A stretch of DNA of 60,202 nt, from contig DAHWFG010000348.1 in assembly GCA_027325115.1 (NCBI GenBank), forward strand, positions 1-60,202, given 5' to 3'. Position 1 is the first letter of the stretch. Every line of letters begins with the position of its first letter. Below are positions 42,077 to 51,457 of the stretch, piece after piece. Below the pieces are notes generated by a model. It was not told the origin of the DNA and searched no databases. It worked only from the letters and a program-made list of their open reading frames with translations. The position numbers were made by a program, and so were the translations under genes. The DNA comes from JAKBCQ01 sp021807585 (GTDB lineage: Bacteria > Planctomycetota > Planctomycetia > Isosphaerales > Isosphaeraceae).

Positions 42077-45000
42077 TTACTTCGAATCGGCGGTATCGGA
42101 TTTTGATCCACCGCGGATAAATGCGATCAGGTCGGCGAGATCGCTCTTCGAGACGTCTTTCTCGAGCCCCTCGGGCATCAGCGATACGCCCGACGACCTG
42201 ATCTCGGCGATCCGCGATCGAGGGATTTCGTCGCGAACCCCCTCGGCTCGTCTGAGCGTGATCGAGCCCGGCGATTCGGCGGCGATGATCCCCGTGATCA
42301 CGACCCCGTCGGTCGTCGCAACCGTGTAATTGAGATATACCGGTGCGACTTCGCGATTCGGATCGAGGATGTGAATCAATAGATCGTCTCCCGATCGCGC
42401 CGCGACCGTCGCCAGATCGGGACCGACGTCCTTTCCTTCTCCTTGTGATTTATGACATGTCGAACACACTTTCATGAACACTAGACGCCCCCGTTTCGAA
42501 TCGGCGGGAAGCGAGAGAGCGTCGCGGTAGGATGCGATCGCTTTCAAACGAGCGTCGCGGGTTGCGGGTTCGAACAGCTTGGCGGCGCGCGTTCGAATCG
42601 CCGGATCGGCGTGCTCGCGGAGCGATCGTCGCCGCGTCGGATCGATCTCGGCCGCGGCGATCCGTTTCATTTCGATCGCATCAAGCAGTGAAACGATCCG
42701 CTCCTTCCTCGCGAACAGCGTCTCCAACGCCTCGCGACGCACCGCGGGACTGAGAGCCGGCTCGCGCTCGATCAGAATCGAGGCGACGCTCGGATCGCGC
42801 TCTCGACCCAAGATTCGGATCGCCTCGAGTTGAACGTCGATCGAACGCGAGGCGTCAATGAGCCGGGGAACTTCGGCCAAAACCGTCTCGGAGGGAGCGA
42901 ATGCGATCGTCCGCAACGCCGATAATAAATCCGTTTCAGATTCGGCTATTTTTAAAAAATGAACCGCTTGTTTGATCATTGGTTCTAATAAATGTCGATC
43001 CTCACGATCGACGATCGCACGTAGCGATCCCCCCGCTCTTGCGGCGCCTCGATTCAATCCCTCGGCGATCTCAAGCGTCAATCGCGACGATAACGCGGGA
43101 TTCGCTTGAATCCGCTCAAGCGTCCCAACGATCGTGCGGGGATCGCCTTCGAAGCCGATCAGCGAACAGCATTCCCCGGCGAGGCGTAACCCGGCGGGAG
43201 AGTTCATCCATTTGGAGTCATGCTTAATTAAGGCGAATAAAAATGTATCGGCTCGTCGCTTGAGGCCGGTTTGGATCGCCGTTCGGGTCCACGCATCGTC
43301 GCCGGCTTGAATCGCGATTCGCGCGAGCGCTTCGACAGCGTCGGTTCCCTCGAGATCGCCGATCGAGAGCGCCGCCTGGAAACGAACCGACGCGTCGGCG
43401 TCCAGGGCGGTCTTCAAAAGCGATCGTCGCACGCGAACGTCGCTCGTCGCGAACTTGCGCGCAAGGATAACAGCCTGCTCGCGAACGAGTTCGTCGGAAT
43501 CATCGAGTGTGGAAATCAAATCATCTGGAATCAATCCGTTAAACACATCTAAAAGCCAAATGGATTCAATGCGTGCGATTGCGTTATTACGAATGCGCAA
43601 CGCTTTACGCAGCATTGGAATCGTCGCGGGGTCGCTGCGTTCGGTTAAGAGTCGCCTGGCGATTTCGCGTCGCCTTCCGTTCGGATCGCCCAGCATGTCG
43701 ACGAGTAGGGCGGCGTCGGCCGACCCGAGCCGAAGCGGCGCGGGATGGCGGAATCCGTCGGGAACGATCCTGTAAATCCGTCCGCGATCGCGTCCGCTCG
43801 TCAGGTCAAGATGTTTTTTAATCGGCTCGGGGATTGATTCAGGATGCTCGATCGTCTCGCGATACATGTCGATTACATACAAAGTCCCATCTGATGCGTT
43901 ATAAAAATTCACAGGTCGAAACCAATTATCGGTCGATGCGAGAAATTCGACGCCGGGGTCGGCTCGACGCGCCGCGGGAATCGCTCCCGCGGGTTCGATG
44001 ATTTTACGATGAACCAGATTTCCGCCGACGTCTCCGATAAATGCGTTTCCCCGGTAACTCTCGGGAAACGCCGATCCGCGATAGATCGTCACTCCGGTCG
44101 CCGATGTGAAGAACCCGGTCGCGACGAGTTCGGTGGGGGGCAAGCGTTTGGCGAATGCGGGATCGGCGGCGCGTTCGCGTGTACGGACGACGCGCCACGG
44201 CTCGGCGGCGCTGATCCGAAAAACGGGCGCGGCGCCCCCTTCGACCGCGATATCGGCGATCACCCCGATCGATGTGAACGCGGGATTCCGCGCCGCGTCG
44301 CGGGCTTCAATCGTTATCATCCGGATATGATTGCTATTATTGCACGTGAAGCGTCGTCCGCGATCATCGAACGCGTGACCGAATTGCCCCCCTCCCGAGA
44401 TCGCCTCGAACGCCGATCCGTCGGGCTTGAAGCGAAAATCACGACCTCGAACCGAAACGGGGGGACGATCGGGGTGCGCAAGATCGCGGATTTCGCCGCC
44501 GTTCCCGCCCGACACCCCGTAAATCCATCCGTCGTGTCCCCATAATAAACCATTCAGCAATCCTTGAACATTTTGGGTTCCGAATCCCGTATAAACCTTT
44601 TTATGTACATCGGCAATTCCATCGCCGTCGCGATCTTTGGCGTAAAGGATATCGGGCGCGGCGGCGATGAAAACGCCTCCGTCGTAAACGACGACCGAAG
44701 TGGGCCACGACAATCCGTCCAGGAACGGTTGACTCGTTTCGTATCGACCGTCGCCGTCGCGATCATCGAGCAAACGCACTCCGCCGGTCGGCTTCGTTTC
44801 AGGAAATGGATATCCGCGCATCTCGACGACGTAGAGGCGACCGTTCTCGTCTTCGTCGACCGCGACGGGATCGGCGACCTCGGGCTCGGAGGCGGCGACT
44901 TCGAGCGAAAAGCCGCGATGAATCCGCATCGACGCGAGCGCCTCAACGACCGACTTGCCCGGGATCCTCATCGAACCGCGCGCCGGGGCGATCTCCGCAG

Positions 45001-45115
45001 CGGGAATCGATTTGGTATCGCGAGCCGGTTCGTCGTCGGCGACGTTACCGACGGCTCGATCGAACAATGATAAACCAATCAAGATTAAAAAGGCGAAAAA
45101 TATGTTTCGATTCAT
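42077..45115 (-). CDS. PVC-type membrane-bound dehydrogenase / HEAT / CxxCH heme protein
   Basis: Large secreted or membrane-attached protein, about 1012 residues. After a signal peptide (IFFAFLILIGLSLFDRAVG) comes a PQQ-type propeller region with GFSLEVAASEPEVADPVAV, EMRGYPFPE and many D-G-D-G repeats. A HEAT-like helical region follows (repeated LL/ALR...AR patterns, 450-850). The C-terminal cytochrome domain has CSTCHKSQGEGKDVGPDL with a C-x2-C-H heme site, then YTVATTDGVVITGIIA and LMPEGLEKDVSKSDLADLIAFIRG. This is the family named after Planctomycetes-Verrucomicrobia-Chlamydiae and it probably oxidises sugars. It overlaps no supported gene and lies 63 bases downstream of the amidohydrolase, so the two may be co-transcribed. 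Confidence 0.92.
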   Translation of the reverse strand: MNRNIFFAFLILIGLSLFDRAVGNVADDEPARDTKSIPAAEIAPARGSMRIPGKSVVEALASMRIHRGFSLEVAASEPEVADPVAVDEDENGRLYVVEMRGYPFPETKPTGGVRLLDDRDGDGRYETSQPFLDGLSWPTSVVVYDGGVFIAAAPDILYAKDRDGDGIADVHKKVYTGFGTQNVQGLLNGLLWGHDGWIYGVSGGNGGEIRDLAHPDRPPVSVRGRDFRFKPDGSAFEAISGGGQFGHAFDDRGRRFTCNNSNHIRMITIEARDAARNPAFTSIGVIADIAVEGGAAPVFRISAAEPWRVVRTRERAADPAFAKRLPPTELVATGFFTSATGVTIYRGSAFPESYRGNAFIGDVGGNLVHRKIIEPAGAIPAARRADPGVEFLASTDNWFRPVNFYNASDGTLYVIDMYRETIEHPESIPEPIKKHLDLTSGRDRGRIYRIVPDGFRHPAPLRLGSADAALLVDMLGDPNGRRREIARRLLTERSDPATIPMLRKALRIRNNAIARIESIWLLDVFNGLIPDDLISTLDDSDELVREQAVILARKFATSDVRVRRSLLKTALDADASVRFQAALSIGDLEGTDAVEALARIAIQAGDDAWTRTAIQTGLKRRADTFLFALIKHDSKWMNSPAGLRLAGECCSLIGFEGDPRTIVGTLERIQANPALSSRLTLEIAEGLNRGAARAGGSLRAIVDREDRHLLEPMIKQAVHFLKIAESETDLLSALRTIAFAPSETVLAEVPRLIDASRSIDVQLEAIRILGRERDPSVASILIEREPALSPAVRREALETLFARKERIVSLLDAIEMKRIAAAEIDPTRRRSLREHADPAIRTRAAKLFEPATRDARLKAIASYRDALSLPADSKRGRLVFMKVCSTCHKSQGEGKDVGPDLATVAARSGDDLLIHILDPNREVAPVYLNYTVATTDGVVITGIIAAESPGSITLRRAEGVRDEIPRSRIAEIRSSGVSLMPEGLEKDVSKSDLADLIAFIRGGSKSDTADSK

Positions 45116-45178
45116 GATCGATCTCGGCGGGAATGACGCGCGGGGGCGAACGATATAAATATACAAATACTTAAACCG

Positions 45179-46168
45179 TTATTCGATTTTCACGCCAAGG
45201 AGTTTGGCGGCGTTCTCGCGTTCGATTTTGGCTCGAATCGCGCCGGGAAGGTCGATTCGAGCCAGGACGTCGAACTGGGGGACGTCTTGACCGGGTTTGA
45301 GGTAATCGGTGCCGAAGAGCAAGCGATCGGCGCGGCGGATGAGGAAATCCCGAGCGAATTGATCGTCTCTTGAGAGCGCGTTCGCTCCCGATCCCGCCGA
45401 AAGATCGCCCCATAAGTTGGGGTAACGCTCAAACAAGTGATCAATCGCTCCTCCGGGCTTGACGCGTCCCTTGGGATATCCTCCCAGGTCGATTTGCGCG
45501 ACGTTCGCCGAGATCGAAGCCCAGAACCCGGGACCGTGACCGATAAACGGAAGCGTGGCAAATTCTTTGAGCACGCGTTCAAGACCGGGGAGGCCGGGCT
45601 TGTCGGTCCCGCGTTCGTTATCGCAATGAAACAACACGGGGAGCTTGAGATCGGCGCACGCGGCGTAAAGCGCTTTCATCCGCGGGTCGTCGATCGGCAA
45701 GCCGGCCTTGTGCTCGCCGAAACCCTTCGCTCCCTGATCCACGTATTCTTGAATCATCATCCGTAAGCCTTTCGCCCCGCCGCCGTAAGACGTGCGGGGA
45801 TCGACGCAACAAAACGGGATGAACCTGTCGGGTCGCCGCCGCGCCGCTTCGAGAGCGCGTTCGTTCGTGTTGAGATAGCTCGACGATTCGGGAGAGACGA
45901 GAGGGAGCAACACCGCCTTAATGACGTTATGTTCGTCCATGAACTTGAGGAGGGCGTCTTCGGTAAGAGGAGGGTCGGTGTTCCACACCCGGCCGATGTG
46001 CGTGTGAACGTCGATATACGGTCCCCCCGCGATTACCCGCGCGTCGTTCGTCAAATCGCGGTGCGCAAGCGCCGGTCGAATCGCCGACGCCGCGACGGCC
46101 AACCCGCCGGCGCACGCCCTAAAAAATCCGCGGCGATCGCATCGACTGTGAACGACGTCTGTATTCAT
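45179..46168 (-). CDS. Secreted amidohydrolase (Amidohydro_2-type) with Tat signal
   Basis: TIM-barrel amidohydrolase, 329 residues, with a twin-arginine signal (DRRGFFRACAGGLAVAASA). Metal-site motifs: DVHTHIG (His-x-His), LFHCDNE (His), FIGHGPGFWA (His) and LLFGTDYLKPG (Asp). Members include lactonases, decarboxylases and metal-dependent hydrolases; the exact reaction is not clear. AAGGAA lies upstream of the ATG. It is followed after 63 bases by the CxxCH heme gene, so a joint role in extracytoplasmic sugar or aromatic breakdown is plausible. Confidence 0.87.
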   Translation of the reverse strand: MNTDVVHSRCDRRGFFRACAGGLAVAASAIRPALAHRDLTNDARVIAGGPYIDVHTHIGRVWNTDPPLTEDALLKFMDEHNVIKAVLLPLVSPESSSYLNTNERALEAARRRPDRFIPFCCVDPRTSYGGGAKGLRMMIQEYVDQGAKGFGEHKAGLPIDDPRMKALYAACADLKLPVLFHCDNERGTDKPGLPGLERVLKEFATLPFIGHGPGFWASISANVAQIDLGGYPKGRVKPGGAIDHLFERYPNLWGDLSAGSGANALSRDDQFARDFLIRRADRLLFGTDYLKPGQDVPQFDVLARIDLPGAIRAKIERENAAKLLGVKIE

Positions 46169-46202
46169 AGTATTTCCTTATCTAAGAAAACTCTTGATAA
46201 GA

Positions 46203-48014
46203 TCATCCTTGGATGGCATTGGTGCGACCGAGAGCGATGTCGAAATCGCCGACCGCGGGGACGAGCATCGCCAACAGTGCAAATCCGTAGATCCCGAAGC
46301 TGACGAGAAACGCGGCCATCGCCTGCACGTTGATCATGCTGATCACGCAATAAAACGACCAAAACGGAGTGAGGAGGGCGACGAGAGCGATCGCCTGCGA
46401 AGGATTACGCGAACCCATCGATCCGAACAACGCCACGCTCCCCGCGCCGATGAAAATCAAAAAACTAAGTAATTGTCTGCTGAATTGCTGATCTCCAAGA
46501 ATGATCAAGAACGCGCAGATCAAAATCCCCACCATCAGGAAAAAGATCGTCCCCAGGCTGTTGGCGACCGCGGTTCGGCTGTTCGTGTAGGTGATCGCCG
46601 AATGGAGTCCGAGCATCGCCGAAAAATGGACGAGGAGCGCGAAATCGATCACAATGAACAGAGCGATTTCCCCCGTGATCGCTCCGGTGATCGCCATCCA
46701 GATCGTCAACAACAACGGCGCGGCGATCATCTCTTTGGTGTTATATAAAACGCCGTGAAGCTTGCCGAAGATAAACTCCCTCGGTTTGATCTCGGTGACG
46801 AGCAGAAGATCGAGAGCCCCCGTATCGCGCTCGCTCGTCAGCGAAGTCACCCCCTGCGCGTTGACGAGCAACAAGCTCAGAATCGCCATCGGAATAAGCG
46901 TGAACGCCGGCCGCCATGCGCTGCGGCTATCAGTCGGATTTAAGTAAAAATACGCGACGGCAAGCGCGAAAAAGAGGACATATGCGCCTTTAATGATGAG
47001 CGGTTTGGCGCCGTACGCGCGGGTTTTGAATTCGCGCCAGAGGATCGGATTGGCCCAGGGCTTGCGGTAAACGCCCGCGGCGCGGGAGACCCGGCGATGC
47101 GAACGACGCGGTACGTGCAAACCCGACGACGTTTCAGGACCCGCTTGCGCAAGCGCGGGTTCGGACACCTGGATTAACGATTCGGCGGCGATCTCTTCGG
47201 TTTCTCCTTCGCGTTGCTCGCGCGGTTCATTCCTTCCAGGATTCCAGATCCGCAGCATGCGAATCGAGACCGCGTTAAGAATGAGTGCGAGCGCGGTTGA
47301 GGTCGCGGTGAAGATCAAAGCGGTGTGCGTAGCGCCCGTCGTGCTGGGTCGAAGAACCGAACGGACGGCGCGGAACGGATTGAACGCCTCATTGAATGAA
47401 GATCCGGCGATCGAACCGTCGGGTACGAAATACGAGATCGCCTCGATCCCCGCGATTGTCAGCACGATTGCCAGCACGGTCATCGCCAACGATTGAAAAG
47501 TCCGATCTCGCCATAACGCCACCAGTAGACCGAGCGACCCTCCCGCGAAACCCGCCGCCGCCGTGATCCCAAGAATCTGCAACACCTGGGTCGACGATAC
47601 CCCGCCAAGCAACAGGCAGATGAAGAACACAGGCGCAACCGTCCCCAGTAACGTGAACGTTTGCAGCAATCCCGCGACCAGCTTACCGATAATAATCTCG
47701 GTATCGCTTAGATCCGTCATTAATAATAATACAAACGTGCGTCTATCTTTCTCGTGCGCGATCGTGGTCGCGGCCGCGAGGGGCGCGAAAAAGAGCATGA
47801 CGACGAGCTGAACGACGACGAAAAATTGGAAGAGGACGCCGCCGAAGCGGGCGATCAGCCCGATATCGCGGATGTCCTCCCAGCCGACGAGCGATTGCCA
47901 CGCCGTCCACATCAGAATAAAAAAGAGCCCCGCGTACGCGGCACGTGTGACGTAATATCGAATCGGCCGAGGCGACGTCGTCACCTCGCGCGCGATGATC
48001 GGTCCTGCGAACAA
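46203..48014 (-). CDS. ABC-2-type transporter permease (large, without adjacent ATPase)
   Basis: Integral membrane permease of about 603 residues, with roughly 11-12 hydrophobic segments. The N-terminal half begins GPIIAREVTTSPRPIRYYV. The segment TIAHEKDRRTFVLLLMTDL and the later SERDTGALDLLLVTEIKPRE repeat the same helix pattern, indicating two fused half-permeases. A soluble linker of about 60 residues joins them. The start is TTG at 48014 with GGGAGGG six bases upstream. No ATP-binding partner lies next to it, so the ATPase must be encoded elsewhere. A rare-codon patch with three TTA codons in a row is at 47716-47741. Confidence 0.85.
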   Translation of the reverse strand: MFAGPIIAREVTTSPRPIRYYVTRAAYAGLFFILMWTAWQSLVGWEDIRDIGLIARFGGVLFQFFVVVQLVVMLFFAPLAAATTIAHEKDRRTFVLLLMTDLSDTEIIIGKLVAGLLQTFTLLGTVAPVFFICLLLGGVSSTQVLQILGITAAAGFAGGSLGLLVALWRDRTFQSLAMTVLAIVLTIAGIEAISYFVPDGSIAGSSFNEAFNPFRAVRSVLRPSTTGATHTALIFTATSTALALILNAVSIRMLRIWNPGRNEPREQREGETEEIAAESLIQVSEPALAQAGPETSSGLHVPRRSHRRVSRAAGVYRKPWANPILWREFKTRAYGAKPLIIKGAYVLFFALAVAYFYLNPTDSRSAWRPAFTLIPMAILSLLLVNAQGVTSLTSERDTGALDLLLVTEIKPREFIFGKLHGVLYNTKEMIAAPLLLTIWMAITGAITGEIALFIVIDFALLVHFSAMLGLHSAITYTNSRTAVANSLGTIFFLMVGILICAFLIILGDQQFSRQLLSFLIFIGAGSVALFGSMGSRNPSQAIALVALLTPFWSFYCVISMINVQAMAAFLVSFGIYGFALLAMLVPAVGDFDIALGRTNAIQG

Positions 48015-48355
48015 ATCGAAACCCTCCCAACCCGGGACAAGAGCGATACACGATCGATCAAGGCGGCGATCTCATCGACGCCGAATCGCGTCATGAGCGC
48101 GATAACGCCTTTTTATCGGTCTGCAAACAACCGAGTCAGTCCGCCGAAGCCCCGGGCGAAACCTCTGAATGAAAAAACCAGGATGAATCCGCGCCGTCGA
48201 CGCGCGACAAACGCACCTCGCGCTTTCGATGAACGCGCGAGATAGACCTTCATTATAACGACACCGCGATCCCGCTTACAGCGGGACGGTTATGATCGAA
48301 GATCACAGGAAAAAGCGCGAGCCGGCGATCGAGCGTTCGCGAAACCGTCCCGCCG
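48015..48355. other. Intergenic region upstream of the permease
   Basis: About 340 bases between the permease and the SUOX-like gene, both leftward. I see no reliable gene or hairpin. Composition is Arg-rich in all frames. The permease promoter presumably lies here. Confidence 0.35.
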
Positions 48356-48874
48356 CTACCGCGTTCGCTCGCGCTCCTGCTCGCGATGAAGCGCCGCGTG
48401 CTCCGCGTCGTCGACGGGGCGCGTATCGCGCCCTTTGCGAATCGTTAATTCAATTCGTGAAAGATATTTCACGTTTGCGCATTCGTCGAGCTCGGACGAG
48501 CGGCACGCCTTGGGATCGCGGATCAGGAACCGGATCGGTCCTCCTCGATCGGGGCTTAACCCGCGCGCCCCCGAGCGATATAAGACGAGCCCCTGATCGC
48601 GCAGATCGGCGAGCGGAACCGAGACGTGAAAGTCGTCGCGGTAGGCGTGAAGCGTCACGTAATTCGCGTCCGATCGGGGTGACGCCGTGCGAAGAATCGC
48701 CGCGAACGTAACCGCGTCGCCCGATCGCCCCGCGTGGAACCGCGATACGTCCTCAACCTGATCGTCTTGCGGAAACGCGAGCAAATCGACAAACCCGAGC
48801 GAAAGCGGCCGTTCAACCGCTCCATCGACGATCAATAACGGTTCGGCGATCAGCGTTTGATCGTGTTCATTCAT
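48356..48874 (-). CDS. Sulfite-oxidase-fold (molybdopterin-dependent oxidoreductase-like) domain protein
   Basis: A 172-residue single-domain protein matching the sulfite-oxidase molybdopterin fold: LLIVDGAVERPLSLGFVDLLAF, VSRFHAGRSGDAVTFAAIL, NYVTLHAYRDDFHVSVPLADL, GPIRFLIRDP and LDECANVKYLSRIELTIRKG. The dimerisation domain of full sulfite oxidases is absent, and where the molybdenum-binding Cys normally sits the sequence reads EDVSRFHAG, so a redox centre is doubtful. Cys residues near 123-133 (ACRSSELDEC) are too far along to replace it by position. It has no signal peptide. The frame sits 69 bases past the Hsp70 stop and may belong to its transcript. Confidence 0.72.
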   Translation of the reverse strand: MNEHDQTLIAEPLLIVDGAVERPLSLGFVDLLAFPQDDQVEDVSRFHAGRSGDAVTFAAILRTASPRSDANYVTLHAYRDDFHVSVPLADLRDQGLVLYRSGARGLSPDRGGPIRFLIRDPKACRSSELDECANVKYLSRIELTIRKGRDTRPVDDAEHAALHREQERERTR

Positions 48875-48943
48875 GTTTGCACCATTGGATCTAGATATCC
48901 GGTATTCATCCGATCGGTTAAATACAACTTATAATCGTATTTA

Positions 48944-50764
48944 CTAGTGATTTGTCGGCGTATCTCGGACGTTGAATTCGAGTTTCCATTCGCCCGGATC
49001 GCGCGTCGAGCGGCACCAGAGTTCGAGCGAGCCGACTTCCGTCACCTTGGTTTTGAGTCGAACGGGAACGGTTTGGCCTTGCGACCGTCCCGAGCCCGCT
49101 TCAAGCGTCGTTTCAAGCGGAGCGAGCTCGGCGATCTCGTCGGGGATCACGCGTTCAATCACGGCGCCGATCGTGTCGTCGCGGCGGGTCGTCGAGCCGA
49201 AAAAGCGGAACTCCGCGGGCTCGCCGACGACGAGTCCAAACTCCGATCCGGGGACGTCGGCTTCGGTCCCTTCCTCCATCCCCATCGGCACGACACACAC
49301 CGCTTTGATCGGCGGGACGACTCCTGGAACCGCGGGCGCCGAAGCCTCGACGCCGATGTAATACGACCGTGAGACGCCGCCTCGAATACGTATCCCGCTC
49401 CCTTTTTTGACGAGCCCAAGATACGCCGCGCCACGAGCCACCGCGAGATTGAGATCAGCCGCATCGAGAATTGACACGGCTTTGCCCGCCCAATCGCTTA
49501 GCACTCGAACGATCCGTTCGCGCAGCTCCCCCGCCTGAAAAACACCGCCGTTGAACAGCACCGCCGAAGGATGGAGCGACCCCGCCGCGGCGTGCAACGA
49601 TTCGGCCTGCAAACCCAAAAAACGAGCCAGATGCCGCGTGATCGCGGGATCGCTCGCGTACGGCAGGCCGATTTCGGTGAGCCCCACGCGCTTGCCCCGA
49701 GCGGGATGATCGGTCGGCGCACAGATCGGGAAAAATCCGTCGAGCAGCACGGTACGGAGCGTATCGCGATCGAGCGCCGTTTTGAGCGTTCCGCCGATCA
49801 CTCTCGAACCGCGTCCCAGTACCGTCACCGGAACCGAACTCTTATCAGGGTCCGAAAAGAGGATCTCCTTGGCGTCGCGGCACGCGTGTACGAGGCCGAT
49901 CTTCCGGGTCGCGTCGAACGTATCGAAACCGCCGGGAAGCGTCGCCGCGACCGCGTGGGCGAGCGCCAGGTCCATGTTGTCGCCGCCCAAAAGGATATGT
50001 TCACCGACCGCGAGCCGTGTGAGATCAAGATCTCCGTCACGTTCGGAAACGCCGATCAGAGTGAAGTCGGTCGTGCCGCCGCCGACATCACAAACTAGTA
50101 TGATATCTCCAACATTTACTTTCTTGCGCCAGTCGTCTCCTTGCGCGGCGAGCCAGGCGTAGAATGCGGCCTGGGGTTCTTCGAGGAGGTTGACGATTTC
50201 GATTCCCGCGGCCCGCGCCGCTTCGATCGTCAATTCGCGCGCCGCGGCGTCGAACGACGCGGGGACGGTGAGGAACACTTCCTGGCGTTCGAGACGATCC
50301 TCGGCGTTTTTCCGCGCGATCTTATGATTCCAAAAATCGCGCAGGTGGATCAAATACGCCGCCTCGGCTTCGACAGGGGAAAGCCGCATGACGTCGGGAG
50401 GCGCAGTGAACGGAAGGAGCCCCGATCGGCGGTCGACTCCGTCGAGCGCGAGACTGCTTTTAGCCGACGAGACGAGCCTCCCGGGAACCTTCCCGCCGTG
50501 ATCGCGCGCGAACTCGCCGATTAAGCGATCGACCTTCTTTTGCCAGGGTAAAGCGATCGCCCCCTCGGCGAATTCGTTGTCGGCGGGCAGATAGAGGAAC
50601 GAAGGCAGAACCGAGCGATCGGCGGTTTCCCCCGCCGCGACGCACTGCGTGATCGCGGGAGTTTCGATCGCCGCGACCCCGCCGGGCGCGGAAGCCGCGG
50701 GCTCGGCGTATGCGAGCGCGCTGTTCGTCGTCCCAAGATCAATACCAATGACGTATTTTGACAT
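48944..50764 (-). CDS. Hsp70-family (DnaK-like) protein of the DUF2760-associated type
   Basis: Actin-fold ATPase of 606 residues. Phosphate motifs: GIDLGTTNSALAYAEP, ILVCDVGGGTTDFTLIGVS and LFNGGVFQAGELRERI (adenosine loop). After residue about 450 the substrate domain is diverged (GVSRSYYIGVEA, VPMGMEEGTEADVPG, ELAPLETTLEAGSGR) and much shorter than in DnaK, with no lid helices or EEVD end. This subfamily is regularly paired with a DUF2760 gene, found here upstream. A client or co-chaperone role is not known to me. Start ATG at 50764. Confidence 0.9.
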   Translation of the reverse strand: MSKYVIGIDLGTTNSALAYAEPAASAPGGVAAIETPAITQCVAAGETADRSVLPSFLYLPADNEFAEGAIALPWQKKVDRLIGEFARDHGGKVPGRLVSSAKSSLALDGVDRRSGLLPFTAPPDVMRLSPVEAEAAYLIHLRDFWNHKIARKNAEDRLERQEVFLTVPASFDAAARELTIEAARAAGIEIVNLLEEPQAAFYAWLAAQGDDWRKKVNVGDIILVCDVGGGTTDFTLIGVSERDGDLDLTRLAVGEHILLGGDNMDLALAHAVAATLPGGFDTFDATRKIGLVHACRDAKEILFSDPDKSSVPVTVLGRGSRVIGGTLKTALDRDTLRTVLLDGFFPICAPTDHPARGKRVGLTEIGLPYASDPAITRHLARFLGLQAESLHAAAGSLHPSAVLFNGGVFQAGELRERIVRVLSDWAGKAVSILDAADLNLAVARGAAYLGLVKKGSGIRIRGGVSRSYYIGVEASAPAVPGVVPPIKAVCVVPMGMEEGTEADVPGSEFGLVVGEPAEFRFFGSTTRRDDTIGAVIERVIPDEIAELAPLETTLEAGSGRSQGQTVPVRLKTKVTEVGSLELWCRSTRDPGEWKLEFNVRDTPTNH

Positions 50765-50828
50765 TGCTTTCGCCCTGATTGATCACGCGGGAGAGGGCCG
50801 ACGTCTTGAAATCAGCGTCATCCAAATA

Positions 50829-51305
50829 TCACGGGATTTCGATCTCAGCGGGAGACAGGACGGGTTGGGCGCCGGAGCGGGGAAGCGAGTCGGGGAGCCG
50901 TACCGCTTCGACCTTCCAACCGTGGTGTTTGAGAACTCCGCGAAACGGCGGCGACCCCGCGACGTTCCCAGTCAGGCGAATCGCGGCGGGGTTGAAACCC
51001 GCATCGACGACGACCGACGCCCCTTCGGCGGCCGTATGAATCGGCTTAATCGACAGATATTCGCGCAAAACCTTGGCGCAGCCTCGATGAATATCGCGCA
51101 CCGCGGCGCCGATCTGAGCGTCGCCGTAGCCGTCGATCTCTTCCTCGAGAAAGTCAATCAAACGACCGTCACGCTGGAGCAAATTGAGAATGCGTAGATC
51201 GGGACCGATTTCATCGGGTTTGAGCGCGTTCGCCACCCGCTCGGCGAGATCGCGATTCGTCAGGCACATCCAGAACGCGCGCAAGGCCAGGAGAAGTCGA
51301 TTCAA
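50829..51305 (-). CDS. DUF2760 protein, Hsp70 partner
   Basis: A 158-residue protein of the DUF2760 family: LLLALRAFWMCL at the N-terminus, then LNLLQRDGRLIDFLEEEIDGYGDAQIGAAVRDIH, (given as landmarks around residues 55-88) and FRGVLKHHGWKVEAVRLP, with AEIEIP at the end. I start at the TTG at 51305, after GGGAG, because the family begins with an RLLLALRAF helix; upstream residues are out of family character. It lies 64 bases upstream of the Hsp70 gene, and the pair is recurrent across bacteria, so the two probably act together. The molecular role is unknown. Confidence 0.85.
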   Translation of the reverse strand: MNRLLLALRAFWMCLTNRDLAERVANALKPDEIGPDLRILNLLQRDGRLIDFLEEEIDGYGDAQIGAAVRDIHRGCAKVLREYLSIKPIHTAAEGASVVVDAGFNPAAIRLTGNVAGSPPFRGVLKHHGWKVEAVRLPDSLPRSGAQPVLSPAEIEIP

Positions 51306-51457
51306 GGCGCAGACTCCCGCGGTCGGCTCGAGAAAAACCGTTTGGAACGCATTTCGAACGCGCGGGTTAAGATAATGCAATCGGCGTCGGCTAGCAACCC
51401 GCCCCACGAGCCGTTCGCTTGAACAAGTGCGAATCGCCCGAGCCCGAATCGGCTCGG

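Noticed and set aside
41908..42111. 67-codon leftward frame overlapping the heme-protein gene
   Set aside because: It overlaps the conserved 3' end of the heme gene and covers a suspected interspersed repeat whose translation gives a common false peptide.
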